Shown one piece after another: positions 1 through 3,966 of a stretch of DNA of 5,947 bases; within the stretch, counting starts at the first letter, position 1; the number at the start of each line of letters is the position of its first letter. The DNA comes from Pseudolysobacter sp. (GTDB taxonomy: Bacteria > Pseudomonadota > Gammaproteobacteria > Xanthomonadales > Rhodanobacteraceae). Location of the stretch: positions 1 through 5,947 of the forward strand of contig JANXUW010000367.1 in NCBI GenBank assembly GCA_025351985.1, written 5' to 3'. The notes beneath the pieces were generated by a model that saw only the letters and a program-made list of their open reading frames with translations, made no database searches and was not told where the DNA came from. The position numbers were made by a program, and so were the translations under genes.

Positions 1-1
1 G

Positions 2-67
2 ACCTCCTCGCCTGTGAAGAAGCCTGAGCGAGTAGTTAGACGACACGACCTGCGACAGCGTTTGTGA
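2..67 (+). CDS. C-terminal tail of an unidentified protein (partial)
   Basis: An open frame enters from the left edge and encodes about 21 residues, ending in VVRRHDLRQRL before TGA at 65-67. The tail is basic and arginine-rich. The stop overlaps the ATG of the next small frame as TGATG, an arrangement typical of translationally coupled genes. The protein cannot be identified from this tail. A competing frame starting at base 1 stops at 27 (ending ACEEA), so the frame choice rests only on the TGATG junction and the greater length. Confidence 0.3.
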   Translation, partial: TSSPVKKPERVVRRHDLRQRL

Positions 68-156
68 TGCGACAGCACAGACAAGACGCCAGGCAGAACA
101 AACGCAGCAATGACCTGCTGCCGAACGAGAACCTGACTAACCATCTGGACGTCTAA
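67..156 (+). CDS. Small basic hypothetical protein, 29 aa
   Basis: ATG at 67 overlaps the preceding stop (TGATG), and the frame runs 29 codons to TAA at 154-156. The product is hydrophilic, rich in Arg, Gln and Asn, and has no membrane segment. No family is recognised. The coupling to both neighbours resembles phage or plasmid operons with overlapping tiny genes. Such a short frame could also be chance, so this call is tentative. Confidence 0.25.
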   Translation: MRQHRQDARQNKRSNDLLPNENLTNHLDV

Positions 157-158
157 AC

Positions 159-344
159 GTGTTTCGGCCGATCCCCGAACACCGGCGACACCGCTGGACG
201 AATGAGGTCTCCGGGCGCGGTTTATACCCTGGTCCGCATCAGCAACATCGGTGCAACAAGACCGTTTACGGAAATGCAGTCTGGCAACGTTCGATACCGC
301 ATCACATTGGCAAAGCAACACCCAGAAAGAGGACAACACGATGA
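159..344 (+). CDS. Small basic hypothetical protein, 61 aa, GTG start
   Basis: GTG at 159 begins 2 bases after the preceding TAA, and the frame runs 61 codons to TGA at 342-344. That stop overlaps the next ATG (341-343) as ATGA. The product is strongly basic, rich in His and Arg, with no hydrophobic segment and a C-terminal RKRTTR. There is no obvious Shine-Dalgarno, so translation would depend on re-initiation from the upstream frame. An overlapping frame from ATG 202 (104 aa, to 516) is longer, but it runs antisense into the deaminase gene and is less convincing. No family is recognised. Confidence 0.25.
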   Translation: MFRPIPEHRRHRWTNEVSGRGLYPGPHQQHRCNKTVYGNAVWQRSIPHHIGKATPRKRTTR

Positions 345-421
345 TCAGCATTGGCCCGAAAGCTCAGGGCAAGAGCATCAAGTGCGTGGTGTTGACGGGA
401 AGTCTCTTACGGAATTGTTAG
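341..421 (+). pseudogene. Small frame, possibly the 5' remnant of a truncated phage-like gene
   Basis: ATG at 341 has a good Shine-Dalgarno AGAGGA (328-333) and overlaps the preceding stop as ATGA. The frame gives 26 residues starting MISIGPKAQGKSIKCVV and stops at TAG 419-421. The stop lies inside the 3' end of the opposing deaminase gene, whose stop is at 418-420. A strong ribosome-binding site before so short a product suggests the head of a longer gene that was cut when the deaminase segment arrived. This is inference, because neither the full-length gene nor its family can be recognised here. Confidence 0.3.
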
Positions 422-903
422 GCATCACCGTCATTGACGATGGTATAGAGATCAATTTCTATGCCTGCCTCTCTGAACATTTCGTAGGCGTATTTGCCAG
501 TTTGATGCCACTTTGAACTCTCCGGCACCGAGTCCGGGCTGAGTGCCACTATCCGTTTGACGCCCGATTGGATAATTGGCCCTGCGCATCTTGCACAGAT
601 GGGCTTGCCCCAAACATATAGAACAGAGCCAGCGCTACGGGCGCCGGCAGCAATCAGTGCATTCACCTCAGCATGTACAACAAGTTCTAGCTTGACCGCT
701 GTGTCAGTGAGCCGTTCTGCGGAGTCCTCAACGCCCATGGGGAATCCGTTGTAGCCAATGGAGATTTCACCTCCCCGCTTTGAGAAGACAACAGCACCGA
801 CCTTTGCATCTTGGTCTTTTGACCATTCAGAAACGTACTTTGCAAGCTCGCAGAAGCGCCGATCCCATTTCGACATGGGCTTTGATTGAATCAAGAACTC
901 CAT
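418..903 (-). CDS. Cytidine/deoxycytidylate deaminase-family protein (zinc-dependent)
   Basis: This is a 161-aa member of the CMP/dCMP deaminase superfamily, most like dCMP deaminase (dCMP + H2O to dUMP + NH3, feeding thymidylate synthesis) in the cytosol. The opening MSKWDRRFCELAKYVSEWSKD, at about residues 10-30, resembles that of dCMP deaminases. The active-site signature is visible as HAEVNAL (zinc ligand H77, proton-shuttle E79) and PICARC (P101, zinc ligands C103 and C106). Length fits the family. The start at 903 is chosen because AGGGGG lies a few bases upstream. The longer frame opening at 972 runs into IS1182-type sequence, and the internal ATG at 876 has no Shine-Dalgarno. Its neighbours are transposon remnants and tiny phage-like frames, so it may be cargo of a mobile region. 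A different nucleotide substrate, or a phage-type or defence role, cannot be excluded. Confidence 0.85.
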   Translation of the reverse strand: MEFLIQSKPMSKWDRRFCELAKYVSEWSKDQDAKVGAVVFSKRGGEISIGYNGFPMGVEDSAERLTDTAVKLELVVHAEVNALIAAGARSAGSVLYVWGKPICARCAGPIIQSGVKRIVALSPDSVPESSKWHQTGKYAYEMFREAGIEIDLYTIVNDGDA

Positions 904-916
904 AGATCCCCCTGTG
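904..916 (-). promoter_or_regulatory. Ribosome-binding site deciding the deaminase start
   Basis: On the minus strand the bases just before the ATG at 903 read CACAGGGGGATCT. This places a purine-rich AGGGGG about 4-5 bases upstream and supports 903 over the in-frame alternatives at 972 and 876. Confidence 0.6.
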
Positions 917-919
917 ATG

Positions 920-1221
920 CCTAACGTAGCTGTAGAAAACCCCACCCACAGCCTATCATCGGTCATGCCCATAACAAAGCAGCGACCGCTGCGAGGCGAC
1001 GATGGCGCGCTACCGGCACTACGACCCCGAGCAGACCAAGTTGATCGCGGTACCCTATGCCCGGCAGTTGCTGCCGGGTACGTTCGAGCACGCGCTCAGC
1101 TACCTGATCGACAACGAGATCGACCTCGATCGCTTTGCCGCACGCTTCAAGAATGACGACACCGGCGCACCGGCTTACGATCCGGCGGTGTTGCTCAAGG
1201 TGGTGCTGTTCGCCTATACAC
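920..1221 (+). mobile_element. IS1182-family insertion sequence remnant (5' end only)
   Basis: The transposase start with its ribosome-binding site is present, preceded by about 80 bases likely to include the left end of the element (from about 920; TAGCTGTAGAAAACCCC is the sort of sequence expected there). Homology stops abruptly around 1217-1221, and no right end is visible. The left boundary is uncertain, because I could not pair it with a matching inverted repeat. Confidence 0.5.
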
Positions 1222-1262
1222 ACCTCGTCTCATGCCAATTATTATGGCTGCAAGGTGTCTAG
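1002..1262 (+). pseudogene. IS1182-family transposase, N-terminal fragment
   Basis: ATG at 1002 has GAGG at 993-996. The first 72 or so residues (MARYRHYDPEQTKLIAV..., YLIDNEIDLDRF, YDPAVLLKVVLFAY) match the conserved N-terminal DUF772-type domain of IS1182-family transposases, which are normally about 450-500 aa. After VLFAY the expected SRG-type continuation is missing. The frame runs 14 unrelated residues to TAG at 1260-1262. The DDE catalytic domain is entirely absent, so the product cannot be a functional transposase. The break is followed by an opposed IS21 fragment, so a later insertion or deletion removed the rest. Confidence 0.8.
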
Positions 1263-1363
1263 AAAAGGCGGGGCGAATCAGCAACGGTGTTCCTGGATAA
1301 CTTCGTACGTCGTGCAATCTCGCGAACCGATATGCCTTCGCGAAAATGCCAACGACGGATCAC
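1259..1363 (-). pseudogene. IS21-family transposase IstA, N-terminal fragment
   Basis: On the minus strand the frame from GTG at 1363 reads VIRRWHFREGISVREIARRT followed by KLSRNTV. This is the characteristic helix-turn-helix start of IS21-family IstA proteins (usual pattern RRW..REG.SIREIARRTGLSRNTV). It then leaves homology and stops at 1259-1261 after 34 codons. A second GTG at 1376 (GTG ATA GAC GTG) looks like the true original start, but it is one frame off, which suggests a small deletion between 1364 and 1370 in addition to the 3' truncation. The integrase core and IstB are absent. This is a dead remnant, and the identification rests on the HTH block alone. Confidence 0.65.
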
Positions 1364-1424
1364 CCACGTCTATCACTCCGGCTCTCCTGCTCCAGACGGA
1401 TCGCCGGAACTTTTTTCATCAGGA

Positions 1425-1442
1425 CCAGATTGATAAATCTGG
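1425..1442. repeat. Short perfect hairpin next to the IS insertion site
   Basis: CCAGATT-GATA-AATCTGG forms a 7-bp stem with a 4-base loop. It lies one base from the 8-bp target duplication of the large element. It probably belongs to the end region of the IS21 remnant. Whether it helped attract the insertion is unknown. Confidence 0.4.
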
Positions 1443-1443
1443 C

Positions 1444-1451
1444 AAGCGATA
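1444..1451. repeat. Target-site duplication, left copy (AAGCGATA)
   Basis: AAGCGATA directly abuts the left terminal inverted repeat and is repeated exactly at 3917-3924 outside the right end. It is the signature of a single transposition event that has not been scrambled since. Confidence 0.9.
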
Positions 1452-1473
1452 GGTAGTGTCTCAGTTTGAAATT
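1452..1473. repeat. Left terminal inverted repeat of the IS1-type element
   Basis: The 22 bases are identical to the reverse complement of 3895-3916. The sequence begins GGTAGTGTCTCAG and ends GAAATT. The stop codon of the 63-aa gene (TGA, 1461-1463 on the minus strand) lies inside it. Confidence 0.95.
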
Positions 1474-1652
1474 TTGGCGTTTAGCACTCTCGCTGCTGCT
1501 ATGGCTTGGTCTTCGCTGAAATAGATTTCCGGAAGAAGGCCCGGCTGGCGATCTGACTTAGTATCCGCAATCCGAAACGTGATCTCTGGGTGCGGATTCG
1601 CGCTTCCGGCCGTAGTCGCCTTTAGCACCTTATAGCGTTGCTCGTTTTCCAT
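1461..1652 (-). CDS. 63-aa hypothetical protein, downstream partner of the transposase
   Basis: ATG at 1652 is preceded by GAGGA (1657-1661). That Shine-Dalgarno begins one base after the transposase stop codon (TAG, 1663-1665), so the two genes are almost certainly co-transcribed and probably translationally coupled. The 63-residue product starts MENEQRYKVLKATTAG and contains HPEITFRIADTK (about 21-32) and a C-terminal helix-like SEDQAIAAARVLNAKISN. There is no signal peptide, membrane segment or recognised domain. The last residues and stop are encoded by the left inverted repeat, so element end and gene have evolved together. It could be an accessory to transposition or a passenger. A longer frame opening at 1763 overlaps the transposase and has no supporting ribosome-binding site. 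Confidence 0.65.
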   Translation of the reverse strand: MENEQRYKVLKATTAGSANPHPEITFRIADTKSDRQPGLLPEIYFSEDQAIAAARVLNAKISN

Positions 1653-1662
1653 TTTTTCCTCA

Positions 1663-2541
1663 CTATTGTGCTTCTTCGCGTGTCTTGTAAGGGCCGCGCT
1701 TCTTGGTGACGGGCTGCTCAACGAGTGCTGCAATTTCTTCCAGCGTCCAAACGTGGCTAGCAATCCCGGCTTCCATCGCTGGCGTCACACGCAGCGATTT
1801 ATGGATGCGTCCGAAATTGTAGTACATGAAATGCAGCGCGACTGCATGCATGTGGTTATCCACCTTCTTGCTGAACGCGTTGGTCAAACACGTGAAGCGG
1901 CGCATTGACATGCGCATCGTCAGGTTCTGGCGCTCGACGTAGCTGGTTGAAACATGCGCAAGGTCAGGATCGCCATTGATCCGGCGCTTGTCCGCGCTCA
2001 CGAACGAGGAAGGGCTGTATTTGCGTTCCGGCGACTTGTGCTCGTCGTTGTAGTGCTTGACCAACATCGCGTAGTCCACGTCACCAGCAAACGCCCGCTC
2101 GACGGCATCGATGTACAAGCGATTGCCGTCCGTGGTCAGTTGGATGCGGTTAGCCAAGCGCCCCGACAGATCGCCAATGAAAGCCTTGGCCGATTCGCTG
2201 TCACGACCGCCAACCATCCACGAAGCCATGATCTTCGTATCGGCGCACATGGCCGTCCAAGTCCACACATCGCCTATTCCGAAAATGCCCTGCATCTCAA
2301 CCGGCACGTTCTTTTGCTTGGCGCCGACGAACGACCAGATTTCATCACACTGCACGCGCTTGCACGGCAGGTTGCGCAACGTCTTGTCCTGATAGTCAGC
2401 GCATGCCGTGCCGACATCCACGAGCAGCTTCGTGACGGTGTTGATCGACACATCGGCAATCCGGCTGCATGCGCGCAGGCTGTTGCCTTCAACCAACAGG
2501 GAAAGGATTTGAGCGCGCTTTGATATAGACAATGAGTTCAT
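1663..2541 (-). CDS. IS1-family-type DDE transposase, single reading frame
   Basis: This 292-aa transposase catalyses cutting and joining of the element's ends. Starting at the ATG at 2541 it opens MNSLSISKRAQILSLLVEGN, matching the family start. Residues about 8-42 form a helix-turn-helix (LVEGNSLRACSRIADVSINTVTKLL). The catalytic acidic residues are visible as D66 (QCDEIWSF), D138 (TTDGNRLY) and E203 (YVERQNLTMR), followed by the conserved RRFTCLTNAFSKK block and YYNFGRIHKSLRVTPAM. Unlike classical IS1, which makes its transposase by frameshifting between insA and insB', this is one uninterrupted frame, as in the longer ISMhu11-like branch. The C-terminus is basic (VTKKRGPYKTREEAQ). The frame is open up to 2580, but the likely -10 box TATAAT lies at 2554-2549, so the upstream ATGs are probably not transcribed. 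It is divergent from the P63C gene and co-directional with the 63-aa gene. Confidence 0.93.
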   Translation of the reverse strand: MNSLSISKRAQILSLLVEGNSLRACSRIADVSINTVTKLLVDVGTACADYQDKTLRNLPCKRVQCDEIWSFVGAKQKNVPVEMQGIFGIGDVWTWTAMCADTKIMASWMVGGRDSESAKAFIGDLSGRLANRIQLTTDGNRLYIDAVERAFAGDVDYAMLVKHYNDEHKSPERKYSPSSFVSADKRRINGDPDLAHVSTSYVERQNLTMRMSMRRFTCLTNAFSKKVDNHMHAVALHFMYYNFGRIHKSLRVTPAMEAGIASHVWTLEEIAALVEQPVTKKRGPYKTREEAQ

Positions 2542-2548
2542 AATGAAC

Positions 2549-2580
2549 ATTATACTTAACCGCTCAAGAAATGCAAGCAT
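2549..2580 (-). promoter_or_regulatory. Predicted promoter of the transposase gene
   Basis: On the minus strand TTGCAT (within 2576-2571) is followed after 16 bases by a consensus TATAAT (2554-2549). The predicted transcription start falls at or within a base or two of the ATG at 2541, implying a leaderless message with no Shine-Dalgarno. The -35 box is the right half of an ATGCTTGCAT dyad, so a protein bound there would block transcription. Confidence 0.55.
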
Positions 2581-2660
2581 TATTAAATTACGTCATGCTT
2601 GCATTCTGAACTCTGCGATGCATAATGTGCAAGCACCATACTATTTAAGGATGCTTGCAT
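2571..2660. repeat. Four-copy dyad array ATGCnnGCAT between divergent genes (putative operators)
   Basis: The copies are ATGCAAGCAT (2571-2580), ATGCTTGCAT (2595-2604), GTGCAAGCAC (2627-2636) and ATGCTTGCAT (2651-2660). Each is a 4+4 palindrome with AA or TT in the middle, and the third keeps the symmetry through compensating changes. Start-to-start spacings are 24, 32 and 24 bp, with central bases alternating AA, TT, AA, TT. The outer copies overlap the transposase -35 box and the P63C start codon, as expected for repressor sites. A fifth copy lies at 3850-3859 over another start codon. The binding protein is unknown. Confidence 0.6.
2599..2651 (+). promoter_or_regulatory. Predicted promoter and ribosome-binding site of the P63C gene
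   Basis: TTGCAT (2599-2604), the end of a dyad, is followed after 16 bases by CATAAT (2621-2626). This is the same TTGCAT-N16-ATAAT layout as the divergent transposase promoter. AAGGA at 2647-2651 is a good Shine-Dalgarno, 7 bases before the ATG at 2659, and overlaps the first base of the last dyad. Confidence 0.45.
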
Positions 2661-3618
2661 GAAAAAGAATGAAAGTAAGGCCATTGGCGGCGCGGCGCGC
2701 GCAAAATCCCTATCGTCACAAAGGAAAAAGGAAATTGCCGCAAAGGCGGCTGTGGCGCGCTGGGGGTTGCAGGCGACACACAAGGGAAATTTCAGGGACG
2801 ATTTCGGAATCGACGTTGATTGTTATGTATTGAACGATTCGTCGAAAACGGCCGTCATCAGCCAAACCGGTATGGGCCAAGCCATTGGGCTTGCTCAACG
2901 CGGAGGGGCGATTCAGGCATTTGTAAGCAGTAAAGTGATGACCGATTTCGTCGGCAGCGAAATACGAAAAAAACTAGAAAATCCCCTTAAATTTCAAGTG
3001 CGTCCCGGCGCGAGCGAAAATCTAGTTTCTATCGCTTACGGCTATGATGTCGCATTACTAATCGACATCTGCAAAGCGATTGTCGCCGCTGAAGCAGCAG
3101 GGAGTCTGACAAGTCGTCAGGCAAGTGCGGCGGCTCAGGCACACACAATCCTTGGTGCCTCCGCTAAGGCTGGGATTAAGGGCTTGGTATATGCGCTTTC
3201 AGGCTATGAAGCGACGAAAGAGGAGTTCATTGCGGCATTCAAGGCTTATGTTCAGGAAGAAGCTAAAAAATACGAGAAGGAATTTCCGAATGAGCTGTAC
3301 GATCAATGGCACAGGCTGTACAACATCCCTGTGCTGGATAGAGGCAAGCCATGGCATCTTATGCATCTGACCGTAAAGCACATCTATTTCCCATTAGCAA
3401 AGAGCAACGGAAAAATTCTTGAATTAGTGCGTGCACATAAAGCAACCGGCGGCGATAGAAAGAAGAAGCTATTTCAGTTCCTCAATGAAGTAGGAGCGAG
3501 GGCATTGCGAATGCAAATAGGCCGCGTCTTGGAAATGACAGAATCTTCAACGTCGAAAATAGAGTACGAGAATAAGATTTCTGAGCGTTTCGGCGGACAG
3601 ACGGAACTGGACATCTAG
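2659..3618 (+). CDS. P63C-domain protein, passenger gene of the IS
   Basis: This 319-aa cytosolic protein has no signal peptide or membrane segment. Residues about 9-35 carry a basic motif (GGAARAKSLSSQRKKEIAAK then AAVARW) also present in the 78-aa neighbour. Residues about 48-195 resemble the N-terminal part of phage-type P63C proteins: a YVLNDSSKTAVISQTGMGQA stretch, then AYGYDVALLIDICKAIVAAE and AQAHTILGASAKAGIKGLVY. Residues about 200-300 match the P63C domain, with EKEFPNELYDQWHRLYNIP, HLTVKHIYFPLA and GGDRKKKLFQFLNEVGARAL. P63C proteins are widespread in prophages and mobile elements and their biochemical role is not established. Several look like regulators, but that is inference. The gene ends at TAG 3616-3618 in a CTAG shared with the convergent 78-aa gene. 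Base composition is visibly more AT-rich than gshA, consistent with transfer. The frame is intact, implying selection or recent arrival. Confidence 0.85.
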   Translation: MKKNESKAIGGAARAKSLSSQRKKEIAAKAAVARWGLQATHKGNFRDDFGIDVDCYVLNDSSKTAVISQTGMGQAIGLAQRGGAIQAFVSSKVMTDFVGSEIRKKLENPLKFQVRPGASENLVSIAYGYDVALLIDICKAIVAAEAAGSLTSRQASAAAQAHTILGASAKAGIKGLVYALSGYEATKEEFIAAFKAYVQEEAKKYEKEFPNELYDQWHRLYNIPVLDRGKPWHLMHLTVKHIYFPLAKSNGKILELVRAHKATGGDRKKKLFQFLNEVGARALRMQIGRVLEMTESSTSKIEYENKISERFGGQTELDI

Positions 3619-3851
3619 TCTTTTTGCCATCTCGTTTTCGCAGCCTTCCTCGCAATCTCTGACCGTTGCTTAGCGGTCAGAGATTCGGCCCGCGCCTTGC
3701 CGCCTTTCAGTCCGCCCTTGCGTCCGAGCGCGACCGCTGCAGGGTCTTTGTCATCGTCGGTCTTGACCTCCACTGCTTCCCCTGTCGCTATCGCAGCGAT
3801 AAGGTGTGCAAGCTGGTTTGTGTCACGCGGTCTTTTCGGTTTCGTAGTCAT
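3615..3851 (-). CDS. 78-aa basic protein with GGLKGGKAR...KAAKTRW motif, passenger gene
   Basis: The start is ATG at 3851 (MTTKPKRPRDTNQLAHLIAA). The longer frame opening at 3902 runs through the right inverted repeat and upstream of the predicted promoter, so it is unlikely. Residues 1-30 hold a basic leader and a short helix (NQLAHLIAAIATGEAVEV). Residues 31-37 are acidic. Residues 37-75 form the conserved part, with AAVALGRKGGLKGGKARAES, LTAKQRSEIARKAA and TRW. Small proteins of this pattern are common, uncharacterised and sometimes labelled histone-like; nucleic-acid binding is plausible but unproven. About 15 of 27 residues match positions 9-35 of the P63C protein. There is no Shine-Dalgarno before the ATG, and the predicted -10 box is only 6 bases away, which points to leaderless translation. 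Its stop overlaps that of the P63C gene in CTAG. Confidence 0.75.
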   Translation of the reverse strand: MTTKPKRPRDTNQLAHLIAAIATGEAVEVKTDDDKDPAAVALGRKGGLKGGKARAESLTAKQRSEIARKAAKTRWQKD

Positions 3852-3886
3852 GCAAGCATGATAGATCGGCGTGCCTGAACGCTCAA
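3850..3886 (-). promoter_or_regulatory. Predicted promoter and dyad site of the 78-aa gene
   Basis: On the minus strand TTGAGC (3886-3881) and TATCAT (3863-3858) are separated by 17 bases. The start codon follows 6 bases after the -10 box. The dyad ATGCAAGCAT (3850-3859) overlaps both the end of the -10 box and the ATG, so occupancy would shut the gene off. It is the same element found four times at 2571-2660. Confidence 0.5.
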
Positions 3887-3894
3887 GCATCGCC

Positions 3895-3916
3895 AATTTC
3901 AAACTGAGACACTACC
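3895..3916. repeat. Right terminal inverted repeat of the IS1-type element
   Basis: It is the perfect 22-base reverse complement of 1452-1473, ending ...GAGACACTACC at 3916. It is followed at once by the second copy of the target duplication. Confidence 0.95.
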
Positions 3917-3924
3917 AAGCGATA
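3917..3924. repeat. Target-site duplication, right copy (AAGCGATA)
   Basis: It is an exact match to 1444-1451. Removing one copy plus the element restores a continuous flank reading ...CTGGCAAGCGATACGAGT... Confidence 0.9.
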
Positions 3925-3938
3925 CGAGTATGCTGACT

Positions 3939-3962
3939 CGCGCAAGGCAATCGCCTTGCGCG
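3939..3962 (-). terminator. Hairpin downstream of gshA, possible terminator
   Basis: CGCGCAAGGC-AATC-GCCTTGCGCG is a perfect 10-bp GC-rich stem with a 4-base loop, starting 4 bases beyond the gshA stop. No run of T follows on the minus strand, so it does not fit a classical intrinsic terminator. It may act with Rho or protect the 3' end of the message. Confidence 0.5.
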
Positions 3963-3966
3963 GATA

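Larger units (their letters stand above)
1452..3916. mobile_element. IS1-type insertion sequence with passenger genes (2465 bp)
   Basis: The ends are 22-bp perfect inverted repeats (1452-1473 and 3895-3916) beginning GGTAGTGTCTCA. Similarity continues as TTGGCG on the left and GGCG on the right. An 8-bp direct repeat AAGCGATA flanks them. Inside are an IS1-like DDE transposase, a 63-aa protein, a 319-aa P63C-domain protein and a 78-aa basic protein. Simple IS1-group elements are much shorter (roughly 0.8-1.2 kb), so more than half of this element is passenger DNA. The GGT start of the ends fits the IS1 family, and an 8-bp duplication is within the range that family makes. Intact ends, matching target duplications and undamaged frames suggest a recent and possibly still mobile insertion. 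The IS1 assignment rests on the transposase motif pattern; the boundaries are read directly. Confidence 0.92.

Noticed and set aside
904..972. Extended deaminase start from 972
   Set aside because: The extra 23 residues are encoded by sequence that looks like the IS1182 end, and the ATG at 903 has a clear Shine-Dalgarno.
1135..1452. Plus-strand frame (105 aa) across the IS1182/IS21 junction
   Set aside because: It runs out of frame through two different transposon fragments, so it is a chance frame.
1954..2523. Plus-strand open frame (189 aa) and the shorter one at 2111-2392
   Set aside because: Both are antisense to the transposase, have no supporting ribosome-binding site, and their Arg/Ala-rich translations resemble no family.
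2542..2580. Extended transposase start (MLAFLERLSIMFI)
   Set aside because: It would place the start upstream of the consensus TATAAT at 2554-2549. Family members begin at the equivalent of MNSLS.
2571..2660. CRISPR-like array
   Set aside because: The repeats are only 10 bases long, alternate in orientation and sit over promoters, so operator sites explain them better. No cas genes are present.
3852..3902. Extended start of the 78-aa protein from 3902
   Set aside because: The added residues are encoded by the promoter and inverted-repeat region, and the start there would precede the predicted promoter.
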